Assembly: GCF_002165375.2 (NCBI RefSeq)
Contig: NZ_CP032134.1
Location: forward strand, 1-64,000
DNA length: 64,000 bases
Reading direction: 5' to 3'
Source of the DNA: Acinetobacter chinensis
Lineage (GTDB): Bacteria; Pseudomonadota; Gammaproteobacteria; Pseudomonadales; Moraxellaceae
A program made the position numbers and the translations under genes. The notes beneath the pieces were generated by a model that worked only from the letters and a program-made list of their open reading frames with translations, did not search any database and was not told the DNA's origin. Below, one piece after another: positions 7,673 through 17,003 of the stretch; the first letter of the stretch is position 1, and every line of letters begins with the position of its first letter.

Positions 7673-9607
7673 TTATTCGAAAGAACTTTCCAGTTCTTCC
7701 AGCTGCATCATCAGTTCAAGCATCTGTTCTTCAATCTGTTCCAGTTTTCCTTTCAGTTCAGTCTGTTCATTCATCAGTTTCAGTAAATCATCCTTTCTGC
7801 TGGCTTCATAAAGGGATGTATCTGCAAGCAGTTCTTCAATCTGTGCCAGACGTGGCTGAATTTTCTCAATCTGAGCTTCATTTTTTTCAATATTTTTACG
7901 TATCGGTCGGCTGAGTTCACGCTGACGGGCGGCTTCCTTACGCTGACCTTCTTTATCCAGTTTTGAAATAACAGTTTTTTCAACGACCTGCGACTGAACA
8001 GGTGCTGCAGGTTTCTGACCATTTTTGATCATGTCGATGCGTGCCTGGCGTAACCAGTCTGCATAAGCAGTTAAATCACCTTCAAATTCACGGCTCTGAC
8101 CACCATGCACCAGGATCAGTTCATCACACACAGCAGAAATCAGCTGGCGTTCATGTGAAACCAGTACTACCGCACCTTCAAAGTCCTGAAGTGCCATAGT
8201 CAGGGCATGACGCATATCCAGGTCCAGGTGGTTGGTTGGTTCGTCCAGAATCAGTACATTCGGGCGTTGCCATACAATTAAAGCCAAAGCTAGACGGGCA
8301 CGTTCACCACCAGAGAAACTTTCACTCGGGGTATCCATGCGCTCACCACTGAAGCCGAAACTTCCCAGAAATGAACGTAACGACGCTTCACTGATTTTTT
8401 TATCAGCAATACGTGACAGTTGCAGCATTGGGCTGGCATGACCATCCAGGGCATCCATCTGATGCTGGGCAAAATAACCGATATTGAGTAATTCAGAGGC
8501 TTTTCGGTGCCCCTGGATCAGAGGAAGATCACCCACCAGTGATTTGATTAAGGTGGATTTACCCGCACCATTCATTCCCAGTAAACCAATACGGCTGTTC
8601 GGCGTAATCTGCAAACTGACATTGGTGACAATCAGTTTATCGCCATAACCAATATCAGCATGCTCCAGTTGCAACAATGGTGAACTCATTTTACTCGGTT
8701 CACGGAAACTGAACGTAAAAGGGGTGTCTACATGAGCTGCAGACAGTTCCTGCATACGTTCCAGCTGTTTGATCCGGCTCTGTGCCTGTTTGGCTTTGGT
8801 TGCCTGAGCTTTAAAACGGTCAATATATTTCTGTAAATGCGCACGGGTTTCCAGCTGTTTTTCATAAGCCTGTTGCTGTTGTGCAAGGCGCTCTGCACGG
8901 GTACGCTCAAAGGTTGAATAATTACCCGTATAAAGCGTCAGTTCCTGATTTTCAATATGCAGAATATGGTCAGTAATGGCATCCAGGAAATCACGGTCAT
9001 GTGAAATCAGAATCAGAGTACCTTCATAGGCTTTTAACCAGTCTTCCAGCCATAAAATAGCGTCTAAATCGAGATGGTTGGTCGGTTCATCCAGCAGCAG
9101 GAGATCCGAACGGCTCATCAGGGTACGTGCTAGATTCAGGCGCATCCGCCATCCACCTGAGAAACTTGAAACCAGCAGTTCTGACTGATGTTCAAAAAAT
9201 CCAAGTCCAGCCATCAGCTGTGCAGCTTTGGATGGGGCGGTATAGCCGTGAATTTCGTCAAAACGGCCATAAAGATGAGCAATCTCTTCGTCACTCAGTT
9301 GATCCGGATGTTCCAGTTTATGCTGAATACTCCAGTATTCTTCATCGCCTGACAGCACAAAATCAATGGCTTTCATATCCAGTGCTTTAATTTCCTGAGC
9401 CATGTGCGCCACTGTCCATACCGCAGGACGGGTCAGAGAACCACTGTCAGATTCCATGCCACCGAGTAAAGCAGAAAAAAGGGTGGATTTGCCCGCACCA
9501 TTGACCCCGGTTAAGCCAATTTTCCAGCCTGGATGAAGTTGCATGGATGCTTTTTGAAATAATATGCGTCCATTGCGGCGTATAGAGAGCTGGTCGAGCT
9601 GAATCAT
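7673..9607 (-). CDS. ABC-F family ATPase, YheS-like
   Basis: This is a soluble twin-ATPase protein of the ABC-F family, whose members act on ribosomes rather than in transport. In its 644 residues it has two cassettes. The first has Walker A GVNGAGKST (residues 34-42) and signature FSGGWRMRL. The second has GMNGAGKST and signature FSGGERARLAL, and both have LDEPTNHLD Walker B blocks. A charged linker rich in Arg, Lys and Gln joins the cassettes, and the last 90 residues form a coiled coil. There are no membrane segments. Length and domain plan fit the YheS branch. Nothing indicates an antibiotic-resistance subtype. Confidence 0.9.
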   Translation of the reverse strand: MIQLDQLSIRRNGRILFQKASMQLHPGWKIGLTGVNGAGKSTLFSALLGGMESDSGSLTRPAVWTVAHMAQEIKALDMKAIDFVLSGDEEYWSIQHKLEHPDQLSDEEIAHLYGRFDEIHGYTAPSKAAQLMAGLGFFEHQSELLVSSFSGGWRMRLNLARTLMSRSDLLLLDEPTNHLDLDAILWLEDWLKAYEGTLILISHDRDFLDAITDHILHIENQELTLYTGNYSTFERTRAERLAQQQQAYEKQLETRAHLQKYIDRFKAQATKAKQAQSRIKQLERMQELSAAHVDTPFTFSFREPSKMSSPLLQLEHADIGYGDKLIVTNVSLQITPNSRIGLLGMNGAGKSTLIKSLVGDLPLIQGHRKASELLNIGYFAQHQMDALDGHASPMLQLSRIADKKISEASLRSFLGSFGFSGERMDTPSESFSGGERARLALALIVWQRPNVLILDEPTNHLDLDMRHALTMALQDFEGAVVLVSHERQLISAVCDELILVHGGQSREFEGDLTAYADWLRQARIDMIKNGQKPAAPVQSQVVEKTVISKLDKEGQRKEAARQRELSRPIRKNIEKNEAQIEKIQPRLAQIEELLADTSLYEASRKDDLLKLMNEQTELKGKLEQIEEQMLELMMQLEELESSFE

Positions 9608-9757
9608 TGAATTATCAAACGAAGCAAAAGTTGGGCATATTCTAAAGGAAGCCGCCTGGAAATGAAAAAATAATGCGAAGAAAAGACAAGCAGCAGAATA
9701 TGTCTACTGGTTGATGGAAAGTTGTGATTTTATTCAGGAAATCTGCATTTTGTCGGA

Positions 9758-9780
9758 AATGGAGTAATTACTCTATTTTT
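9758..9780. promoter_or_regulatory. Shared element upstream of first AdeT-type gene
   Basis: A 23-bp sequence centred on the perfect palindrome GAGTAATTACTC (9762-9773), followed by TATTTTT, lies 63 bp before the ATG at 9844. A copy matching at 21 of 23 positions lies before the second paralogue (11008-11030). It could be an operator or a conserved promoter part. Function is inferred only from duplication and position. Confidence 0.5.
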
Positions 9781-9843
9781 GGAAAAAGAACAGCGTTATA
9801 GTCAAAGAGCATGAAAACCAGAAAAGAATAATGAGGAAGGATA

Positions 9844-10851
9844 ATGAAAAAAGGAATTTTGTTATTGTCTGCACTGACAGTTCTAGGGGCTTCCAGTGTG
9901 GCAGAAGCAAAGGAAAATGTCTGTGTGTTCGACCTGCTGGGAAAAGCAGGAGAATCCTATAAATTACTTGAGGAATGGGCACTGGCTGCAAAAAGCTGGG
10001 GTGGCGATATCAACCTGATTGCCTATCAGGATGAAGCTAAAGTTGAGAGTGATTTTAAAGCCGGTGAATGTGATGCTTTTTATATGACCTCCATGCGCGC
10101 CCGTTCATATAACAAATTTGCAGGTTCAATTGATGCACTGGGCGGTGTTCCCAGTAACAGTATTGCCCAGAAAGCAATCGCTTATGTCCTGGATAAGAGA
10201 AACAATAAAAGACTGGTCAGCACAATCGGCAAGGAACAGTTTGAAGTTGCAGGCATTGGCCAGATTGGAACAGCATATATATTTGTCCGTGACCGTTCCA
10301 TCAATACTCTTGAAAAAGGTAAAGGGAAAAAATTTGCTGTCCTGCATTATGACCAGGCACAGAAAATGATGGTGGAGCGTTTTGGTGCTGTGCCGGTCAT
10401 GTCTGATATTTCGAACTTTATTAAAAAATTCAATTCAGGTGAAGTGGATATTGTCGCTGCACCGGCTTACGCATTTAAGCCACTTGAGATGTACAAAGGT
10501 CTCGGTACGAAAGGAGCAATGTTTAATTTTCCTGTGGTCAATGTCACAGCTGATCTGATTATCCGACCTGGAAAGTTCGAAGATAATTTTGCTGTACAGT
10601 CCAGAAGCTGGTTTGTCAGACAGCTGCCGAAAAGTTTTGCGCAGGTGAAACGTATGGAAGCCGAAATACCGGCAAAATATAAAATGAATCTGGAAAAAGA
10701 AGATCAGGAAAAGTATCAGAAGCTGTTAAGAGAAGGGCGTATGGATCTGACTAAACAGGGTGTTTATGATGCAACCATGATGACTGTACTGAAAAAAGCA
10801 CGCTGTACGGTTGAACGGACCAATTTTGAATGTTCACTGGGTGGCGAATAG
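9844..10851 (+). CDS. AdeT-type putative solute-binding protein, copy 1
   Basis: This is a 335-residue periplasmic protein with a signal peptide (MKKGILLLSALTVLGASSVAEA, likely cut after AEA). It belongs to the AdeT1/2 family, described in Acinetobacter as associated with efflux or resistance but with a solute-binding-protein fold. Four cysteines are conserved in all four paralogues here: in VCVFD (Cys27), in KAGECD near residue 76, and the pair in ARCTVERTNFEC at the end. Two disulfides are likely. The ATG follows GAGGAAGGATA. No permease or ATPase gene adjoins, so the transport role is unproven. It is closest to copy 2. Confidence 0.85.
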   Translation: MKKGILLLSALTVLGASSVAEAKENVCVFDLLGKAGESYKLLEEWALAAKSWGGDINLIAYQDEAKVESDFKAGECDAFYMTSMRARSYNKFAGSIDALGGVPSNSIAQKAIAYVLDKRNNKRLVSTIGKEQFEVAGIGQIGTAYIFVRDRSINTLEKGKGKKFAVLHYDQAQKMMVERFGAVPVMSDISNFIKKFNSGEVDIVAAPAYAFKPLEMYKGLGTKGAMFNFPVVNVTADLIIRPGKFEDNFAVQSRSWFVRQLPKSFAQVKRMEAEIPAKYKMNLEKEDQEKYQKLLREGRMDLTKQGVYDATMMTVLKKARCTVERTNFECSLGGE

Positions 10852-11007
10852 GTAGGCCGTTTTTAGTGACATTGTAAAAAAAAGTTTGCAATGTAAATCA
10901 GGCATAAATCTTATAAAAATATAACTATATGAAAAAATTGTATTTTTATATTTATAAAATGATACCTGGTTCATATGTTGTTAAAAAAGTAAGAAATAAT
11001 CAAAAAA

Positions 11008-11030
11008 AATGGAGTAAATGCTCTATTTTT
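11008..11030. promoter_or_regulatory. Shared element upstream of second AdeT-type gene
   Basis: This is the second copy of the element at 9758-9780, with the central palindrome changed to GAGTAAATGCTC. It lies 76 bp before the ATG at 11107. The 255-bp spacer around it is otherwise very AT-rich and probably carries the promoter of copy 2. Confidence 0.5.
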
Positions 11031-11106
11031 TTATCGGGAACTTGCTTAAAATTATCTGGTGTATGGACACTTATGTGACAACAAGATTCTTAAAGGAAAA
11101 AATACA

Positions 11107-12117
11107 ATGAAAAAAACCCTCCTTGCATTGGCTGCTTTTACAGCGGTAGGTATCACAACGACAGCTCAGGCTGAAAAAGTGGATGTCTGTGTATTTGATT
11201 TACTGGGCAAATCCGGTGAGTCTTATCAGATGGCTCAGGAATGGGCACTGGCTGCAAAAGGATGGGGAGCAGATGTGAATCTGATCCCACGTCAGGATGA
11301 AGCAGTTGCTGATAACGATTTTAAAGCGGGTAAATGTGATGGCGTCTTTATGACTGCCATGCGTGCACGTCAGTATAATAAATTTGTAGGATCAATTGAT
11401 TCAATTGGTGGTGTACCAAGCAATGCAATTGCACAGAAAGCAATTACTTTTGCCCTGGACAGCCGTAATGCTGCAAAAATGACGACTAATCTCAGCGGAA
11501 AAAAATATGAAGTTGCAGGTATTGCACCTTTAGGTTCAGCATTTATTTTTGTGCGTGATAAAAGCATCAACTCCATTGAAAAAGCAGCAGGTAAAAAGTT
11601 TGCCGTTTTAAGCTATGACAATGCGCAGAAAATCTTAGTACAGCGTGTCGGTGCTCAGGCTGTTGCGTCTGATGTGTCAAACTTTGTTGCAAAATTCAAC
11701 AATGGTCAGGTGGATATGGTTGGTGCGCCAGCCTATGCGTATAAGCCGCTGGAAATCTATAAAGGTCTGGGAACAAACGGTGCAATGTTTAACTTCCCTG
11801 TGTTACAGGTAACAGCTGACTTTATTATCCGTCCCGAACAGTTCCCTGCAGGCTTTGGTCAGAAATCGCGTGATTATTTTGTGAAGAATCTGCCGAAAAG
11901 CTTTGCCATGATCAACCGTCTGGAAAGTGGTATTCCTGCGAAGTATAAAATGAACCTGACTGCAGAAGACAAACTGAAATATCAGAAACTGATGCGTGAT
12001 GGTCGTCTGGAATTAACGAAATCGGGTATTTATGATGCAGGCATGATGAGCGTACTGAAAAAAGCACGCTGTTCTGTCGATAAAGCAAACTTCGAGTGTT
12101 CACTTGGTGGTGAATAA
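11107..12117 (+). CDS. AdeT-type putative solute-binding protein, copy 2
   Basis: This is a 336-residue paralogue of the preceding gene. The frame is open from 11059, but the ATG at 11107 follows an AAAGGA ribosome binding site and begins a clean signal peptide (MKKTLLALAAFTAVGITTTAQA). The mature part keeps the shared blocks VCVFDLLGKSGESY, GSIDSIGGVPSNAIAQKAI, DKSINSIEKAAGKKFAVL and the C-terminal KARCSVDKANFECSLGGE. The final SLGGE is shared with copy 1, which supports a recent duplication of these two. A strong terminator follows, so copies 1-2 and 3-4 appear to be separate transcription groups. Confidence 0.85.
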   Translation: MKKTLLALAAFTAVGITTTAQAEKVDVCVFDLLGKSGESYQMAQEWALAAKGWGADVNLIPRQDEAVADNDFKAGKCDGVFMTAMRARQYNKFVGSIDSIGGVPSNAIAQKAITFALDSRNAAKMTTNLSGKKYEVAGIAPLGSAFIFVRDKSINSIEKAAGKKFAVLSYDNAQKILVQRVGAQAVASDVSNFVAKFNNGQVDMVGAPAYAYKPLEIYKGLGTNGAMFNFPVLQVTADFIIRPEQFPAGFGQKSRDYFVKNLPKSFAMINRLESGIPAKYKMNLTAEDKLKYQKLMRDGRLELTKSGIYDAGMMSVLKKARCSVDKANFECSLGGE

Positions 12118-12130
12118 TTCTGATTTATAA

Positions 12131-12163
12131 GCAAAAAACCTGGATTTGATCCAGGTTTTTTGC
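12131..12163 (+). terminator. Terminator after AdeT-type copy 2
   Basis: GCAAAAAACCTGGAT and its perfect 15-nt complement flank a TTG loop, with a T-run in the descending arm. Confidence 0.88.
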
Positions 12164-12251
12164 TTTCAGCAGTTGTGTCATTTGTGCCATTCGCAAGACT
12201 TTAAAAAAAGATTAATCTGATCACAGAATAAATAAAATTTTCAGGATGAAA

Positions 12252-13247
12252 ATGAAACTACAAAAAAAAGGATTTGTACTGGCAGCAGGTCTTTTATTTG
12301 CCCTTAATGTACAGGCAAAACAGACATTCTGTGTTTTTGATGTCGCAGGTAAGGCAGGCGATGCCTATGCGCTGATGAAAGATTATGCCCTCGAAGCAAA
12401 AAAATGGGGTGCTGATCTGGATGTCAAAGTCTATAACGATGAGCGTGTGGCGACAGAAGACTTTAAGGCGAAGCGCTGTGATGGTGTTGCCATCAGTGGT
12501 TTACGTGGACGTCAGTTCAACTCATTTACAGGTTCTATTGATGCGCCAGGCGCATTACCGTCTCTGAGCAGTGCCATTAAATTTTTACAGTTTCTGTCTC
12601 GTCCACAGTTTGCAAAAGAGATGATCCGCAATGATTATGAAGTTGTTGGTCTGATTCCGATTGGAGCAGCATATATTTTTGTGAATGACCGCAGTATCAA
12701 TACTGTTGCTAAAGCCGCAGGCAAGAAAATTGCGGTTCTGGATTTTGATCAGTCTCAGAAAGAAATGGTACAGAAAATGGGTGCACAGCCTGTGACCACT
12801 GATATTTTAAGTGCTGGACCAAAATTCAATAACGGTCAGGTGGATATTATTGCAGCACCGGCAGTGGCTTTTAAACCGCTTGAACTGTATCGGGGGCTGG
12901 GTACGAAAGGTGCGATTTACCGTTTTCCACTGGCACAGATCACAGGAAATCTGATCATTCACAAAGACCGCTTCCCTGAAGGTTATGGGCAGAAGAGTCG
13001 ATTATATGTGGCTTCTCAGCTGCCACGTGCAACACAGATTATTGGTAAACTTGAAAAGGATATTCCTGCAAAATACTGGCTGAATGTGCCGAAAGAAGAT
13101 CATCTTGGTTATATTAAACTGATGCGGGAAGCCCGTATTGATCTGATGAAATCAGGACGCTTTGATAAGCGTGTGCTTGGACTGATGAAAAAAATTCGTT
13201 GCAGTGAAGACCCTCAGTCTTTTGAGTGTCCGCTGAATGATGAATAA
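12252..13247 (+). CDS. AdeT-type putative solute-binding protein, copy 3
   Basis: This is a 331-residue periplasmic paralogue. Of two nearby ATG codons I choose 12252, because the upstream CAGGATG then serves as the ribosome binding site; 12246 would leave none. The signal peptide is MKLQKKGFVLAAGLLFALNVQA. All four family cysteines are present (FCVFD, KAKRCDG, IRCSEDPQSFEC). It differs from copies 1 and 2 in the ligand-facing blocks (SIDAPGALPSLSSAIKF) and is closer to copy 4, which follows after 55 bp without a terminator. Binding specificity is unknown. Confidence 0.83.
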   Translation: MKLQKKGFVLAAGLLFALNVQAKQTFCVFDVAGKAGDAYALMKDYALEAKKWGADLDVKVYNDERVATEDFKAKRCDGVAISGLRGRQFNSFTGSIDAPGALPSLSSAIKFLQFLSRPQFAKEMIRNDYEVVGLIPIGAAYIFVNDRSINTVAKAAGKKIAVLDFDQSQKEMVQKMGAQPVTTDILSAGPKFNNGQVDIIAAPAVAFKPLELYRGLGTKGAIYRFPLAQITGNLIIHKDRFPEGYGQKSRLYVASQLPRATQIIGKLEKDIPAKYWLNVPKEDHLGYIKLMREARIDLMKSGRFDKRVLGLMKKIRCSEDPQSFECPLNDE

Positions 13248-13302
13248 ACCCTAATAATTCAGTGTGACTGAATAACAAAAAACAATGACAAGGAAATAAA
13301 AA

Positions 13303-14310
13303 ATGAAACAATGGTCTAAAGTTTTGATGCTTGGTGCAGGTCTGATGACAGCAGCAGGTGCAGTTCAGGCTAAACAGGTGATGTGTGTATTTGACCTGGT
13401 CGGTAAAAGCGGTGACGTTTATACGCTTATGAAAGATTATCAGCTGGCAGCAAAAAACTGGGGTGCAGATATTGAACTGCGCGTTGGTCAGAATGAAGCC
13501 GTGATTGCTGAAGACTTTAAAGCGGGCAAGTGTGATGCCATCAGTGTAACAGGGATGCGTGGCCGTCAGTTCAATGAATTTACAGGTTCGCTGGATGCCA
13601 TTGGTGCGATTCCAGATCTGAACCTTGCGGTTAAAGTGATGCAGGGACTTGCGAGTCCAACATTTGCAAAATACATGGTCAATGGAAAGTATGAAGTCGC
13701 AGGTGTCATTCCTGTAGGTGATGCATTCCTGATGGTTAATGACCGCAGTATCAATACCGTTGCTAAAGCGGCAGGTAAGAAAATTGCAGTACTGGATTAT
13801 GACCAGGCACAGAAAATCATGGTTCAGCAGATTGGTGCGCAGGCTGTGAGTGCAGATGTCACCAATTTCGGTGCAAAATTCAACAATGGTCAGGTCGACA
13901 TTATTGGTGCGCCAGCAGCTGTGTTCAAACCTTTGGAATTACATAAAGGTCTGGGCACGAAGGGAGCGATCGTCAATTATCCAATTCTTCAGGTCACAGG
14001 CAATCTTATTATCCGTCCAGAAAAATTCCCTGCAGGTTATGGGCAGAAGTCACGTGACTGGGTGAAAACACAGTTACCGCGTGCATTTACGATTCTGGGA
14101 AAAATGAAGTCTGATATTCCTGCAAAATACTGGATGGAAGTTCCTGCAGCAGATAAACCGGGTTACCAGAAGATGATGCGTGAATCGCGTGTTGATCTGA
14201 CCAAACGTGGTGTTTACGATAAGCGTATGATGAAACTGTTATGGCAATTCCGCTGTAAACAGGATCCAAAGAACTTCGAATGTTCCATGCAGGACGAGAA
14301 CTATAAATAA
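13303..14310 (+). CDS. AdeT-type putative solute-binding protein, copy 4
   Basis: This is the 335-residue last member of the tandem array, with signal peptide MKQWSKVLMLGAGLMTAAGAVQA and an AAGGAAATAAAAA ribosome binding site. Family blocks include MCVFDLVGKSGDVYTLMKDY, GSLDAIGAIPDLNLAVKVM and DRSINTVAKAAGKKIAVLDYDQAQKIMVQ, and the C-terminal cysteines are in FRCKQDPKNFEC. It shares the RSINTVAKAAGKKIAVLD block with copy 3, so the array seems to consist of two pairs. It is probably cotranscribed with copy 3. Confidence 0.83.
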   Translation: MKQWSKVLMLGAGLMTAAGAVQAKQVMCVFDLVGKSGDVYTLMKDYQLAAKNWGADIELRVGQNEAVIAEDFKAGKCDAISVTGMRGRQFNEFTGSLDAIGAIPDLNLAVKVMQGLASPTFAKYMVNGKYEVAGVIPVGDAFLMVNDRSINTVAKAAGKKIAVLDYDQAQKIMVQQIGAQAVSADVTNFGAKFNNGQVDIIGAPAAVFKPLELHKGLGTKGAIVNYPILQVTGNLIIRPEKFPAGYGQKSRDWVKTQLPRAFTILGKMKSDIPAKYWMEVPAADKPGYQKMMRESRVDLTKRGVYDKRMMKLLWQFRCKQDPKNFECSMQDENYK

Positions 14311-14431
14311 TTCTGAGTTTTTTACTCTGAATAAACTTTAAAGTTCACACACTGACCATATATTGAGTATGTTATACTGAATATATGGTTTTTGTTTTTA
14401 AGCCATCCAAATTGTTTGAGGAAGACCCATC

Positions 14432-14767
14432 ATGAATGCACCAGCGCTTGAGATGACTGATAATGCTGCAAAGAAAGTTCGCCAGCTGCGTGACAGCGAA
14501 GGCAATCAGGAACTGATGTTACGTGTTTACGTAACAGGTGGCGGCTGTTCAGGTTTTTCTTATGGCTTTAATTTTGCAGAAAGCATGAATGAAGATGATG
14601 CTGAATTTGTCAATGGCGATGTAAAAATGCTGGTTGATTCGCTGAGCTATCAATATCTGGTCGGTTCTAAAGTGGATTATATCGAAGGTCTGGAAGGTTC
14701 ACGTTTTATCGTGGAGAACCCGAATGCAACCACCACCTGTGGCTGTGGTTCATCTTTCTCCATTTAA
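14432..14767 (+). CDS. erpA: Iron-sulfur cluster insertion protein ErpA
   Basis: This is an A-type Fe-S carrier that passes clusters to apoproteins, including isoprenoid-pathway enzymes. The 111-residue protein has the HesB/IscA fold signature with three cluster-binding cysteines: Cys39 in GGGCSGF and Cys103 and Cys105 in TTCGCGSSF. The length matches ErpA. GAGGAAGACCCATC precedes the ATG. It is monocistronic, with an AT-rich promoter region upstream and a long hairpin terminator shared with the convergent hydrolase gene. Confidence 0.93.
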   Translation: MNAPALEMTDNAAKKVRQLRDSEGNQELMLRVYVTGGGCSGFSYGFNFAESMNEDDAEFVNGDVKMLVDSLSYQYLVGSKVDYIEGLEGSRFIVENPNATTTCGCGSSFSI

Positions 14768-14769
14768 TT

Positions 14770-14814
14770 GCACCGTAAAAAAAAGCCCTCAATGGAGGGC
14801 TTTTTTTACGGTGC
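14770..14814. terminator. Bidirectional terminator, erpA / alpha-beta hydrolase
   Basis: A near-perfect inverted repeat of about 20 bp per arm (GCACCGT, an A-run, then GCCCTC) has an AATG loop. The A-run and T-run in the arms allow it to stop transcripts from both converging genes. Confidence 0.92.
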
Positions 14815-14820
14815 ATACTT

Positions 14821-15663
14821 TCAGGCAGCAATTGCCTGAAGAATATGTTCACTCAGTTGCTTCGCATTCTGTACAGGAATCCAGTGCGTTGCATCCATAA
14901 TCACTTCTGTATAAGGCGCATCAACATACTGCCTGTTTAGCTGAACGGACTTTTCACCAATAGCTGAATCATGTTTGCCCCATATGAAAAGTGTCGGGAC
15001 TTTGACGGGTTGAGTCAGATATTTATTTGAACTGAAAGGAATACCACGGTACCAATTCAGCGCCGTGCTGAGTCTTTTTTCTTCTACAATTTCCTGCTGA
15101 AAGTCTTTGAGCTGCTGTTCAGTCATACCTGAGTTTTTGAGCAGCCCCAGTCCTATTTTTGAGAGTCGGGTAAAAAACAGTTCTGGAATTTCAGGTAACT
15201 GAAACAGTCCCATATAATAAGATTTAAACAGTTGTGTACTGCTGAGCATGGAACGCATAAATGCAGCTTTGTGAGGAACAGATACTGAAATTAAGTGCTT
15301 AATTTTTTCTGGATAACGCTGGGCAATATCCCAGGCAATGACCGCACCCCAGTCATGACCGACCAGATACACGGGCTGTCCGATCAGCTTCAGCAGCGTG
15401 TGGACATCTTCCACCAGTGCAGAACTTCGATAATCCCTGCGGTTTCTGGGACGGGCACCCAGGCTGTATCCGCGTTGATTGACTGCATAGGTTCTGAAGC
15501 CCTGAGCATTCAGAATGTCAGCTGTCTGTTGCCAGCTTTTGTTGGTTTCAGGAAAGCCATGTAACAGGACAAAAGGCTGACCATCTAAAGGACCTGTATC
15601 CAGGACATCAAAGGTCAGCTGGTCCCGCTGGAATTGTGTAATCCGTTGAGTGTTTACAGTCAT
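14821..15663 (-). CDS. Alpha/beta-fold hydrolase
   Basis: This is a soluble alpha/beta hydrolase of about 280 residues. The oxyanion motif LLHGFPETNKSW and the nucleophile-elbow region GHDWGAVIAWDIAQRYPE, with Asp as probable nucleophile, point to the epoxide hydrolase/haloalkane dehalogenase branch. The catalytic His is in MDATHWIPVQ near the C-terminus. The frame is open to an ATG at 15708; I prefer the ATG at 15663 (MTVNTQRITQF), since the extra 15 residues look non-structural. Neither start has a strong ribosome binding site. The substrate is unknown. Confidence 0.8.
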   Translation of the reverse strand: MTVNTQRITQFQRDQLTFDVLDTGPLDGQPFVLLHGFPETNKSWQQTADILNAQGFRTYAVNQRGYSLGARPRNRRDYRSSALVEDVHTLLKLIGQPVYLVGHDWGAVIAWDIAQRYPEKIKHLISVSVPHKAAFMRSMLSSTQLFKSYYMGLFQLPEIPELFFTRLSKIGLGLLKNSGMTEQQLKDFQQEIVEEKRLSTALNWYRGIPFSSNKYLTQPVKVPTLFIWGKHDSAIGEKSVQLNRQYVDAPYTEVIMDATHWIPVQNAKQLSEHILQAIAA

Positions 15664-15795
15664 GAGAAATAGCTCTGTACAGTTTCTGTCCATGCTGACA
15701 GATTCCACTTTTTGTGGAAAAGCAGAAAAGGACAGGTCTCAGGCATATCAGGTCGAAAATTGTTAAACAATTTCCGCTGCTGCAGAAGTCAGGTC

Positions 15796-16923
15796 TCAGA
15801 CGACCGTGACGGTTCCCAGAATCCGGTCACCTTTTGCACCTGTGACAGCAGGAAGATTGCCACTGAGTTGCTGGTCAAAGCGCATGGCAAGCCACGCAAA
15901 TGCTGTAGCTTCGACCCAGGTTGGCGCCAGCCCAAGTGCTGAAGTACTCTGTACAGACCAGTTATGTTTACGTAAACGCCAGCGCAGCTGTTCAAGCAGA
16001 TGTGAGTTATAAGCACCACCACCACAGACATAGACTTCACCTGTATCGAGTGGTGAGCGGTAAATGGCTTTTTTAATAGCGCGGGTGGTCAGTTTCATTA
16101 AGGTTGCCTGAACATTTTCAGGAGTGTCTTCCAGTTCGTCATATTCCAGATCATTTTTCCAGTCTGCAATCTGCTCATCCAGCCATTCCAGATTGAAATC
16201 TTCACGTCCTGTACTTTTGGGTGGTTCTTTAGAAAAATACTCATGTGACTGCAGACGTTCCAGTAGGCTTCTGACGGGCTGACCGTAAGTTGCCCAGTTG
16301 CCATTTTCATCATAAGGCTGACCGGTGTAACGATGACACCAGGCATCCATCAGGATATTGGCAGGACCGGTGTCAAATCCATACACATCATCCGGATTGC
16401 CAGCGGGCAACATGGAAACATTGGCGATTCCACCTAAATTCAGAATGACACGGTGGATGGTCGGGTGCTGAAACAGTGCCTGATGAAAAGCCGGAACCAG
16501 AGGAGCACCCTGACCGCCAGCCGCCATATCACGACGACGGAAGTCTGAAACAACAGGAATCTGAGTAATTTCGGTAATGATATTGGGGTCGCCAATCTGA
16601 AGGGTAAAGCCATGTTCAGGACGGTGACGGATGGTCTGCCCGTGTGAACCAATGGCTTTAATCAGTGATCTGTCCAGCTGGTTTTCTTCGATCAGGGTAT
16701 TGATGCCATGACCGATCATCTTTGCCAGACTGACATCTGCCTTACCCATACGGTCTATTTCATTATCACCAGGTAATGTCAGCGCCATCAGCTCATCCCG
16801 AAGGTCGGGATCAAAAGCCAGTGTCAGGGATGCATGTAACTGCAGTGGATCAAAAGAAGCAGCGACAATATCCACACCATCCATGCTGGTGCCCGTCATT
16901 ACGCCAATATAGATCGCTGTCAT
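15796..16923 (-). CDS. anmK: Anhydro-N-acetylmuramic acid kinase
   Basis: AnmK hydrolyses and phosphorylates 1,6-anhydro-MurNAc to MurNAc-6-phosphate during cell-wall recycling. The 375-residue product has the N-terminal phosphate-binding motif GTSMDGVD at residues 11-18, GSHGQTIRHRP, and NLGGIANVS followed by GFDTGPAN; the family length is about 370. It is divergent from tyrS across an 80-bp promoter region. In pseudomonad-type recycling its product feeds MupP, for which a homologue is present at 53338-54024. Confidence 0.95.
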   Translation of the reverse strand: MTAIYIGVMTGTSMDGVDIVAASFDPLQLHASLTLAFDPDLRDELMALTLPGDNEIDRMGKADVSLAKMIGHGINTLIEENQLDRSLIKAIGSHGQTIRHRPEHGFTLQIGDPNIITEITQIPVVSDFRRRDMAAGGQGAPLVPAFHQALFQHPTIHRVILNLGGIANVSMLPAGNPDDVYGFDTGPANILMDAWCHRYTGQPYDENGNWATYGQPVRSLLERLQSHEYFSKEPPKSTGREDFNLEWLDEQIADWKNDLEYDELEDTPENVQATLMKLTTRAIKKAIYRSPLDTGEVYVCGGGAYNSHLLEQLRWRLRKHNWSVQSTSALGLAPTWVEATAFAWLAMRFDQQLSGNLPAVTGAKGDRILGTVTVV

Positions 16924-17003
16924 GGTGATTCTTAAGCCTGCAATGTGCTGAAAAAGTGTTAGTATATCTCACAAATGAGATAACTGATGTATTGGATTTT
17001 GTG

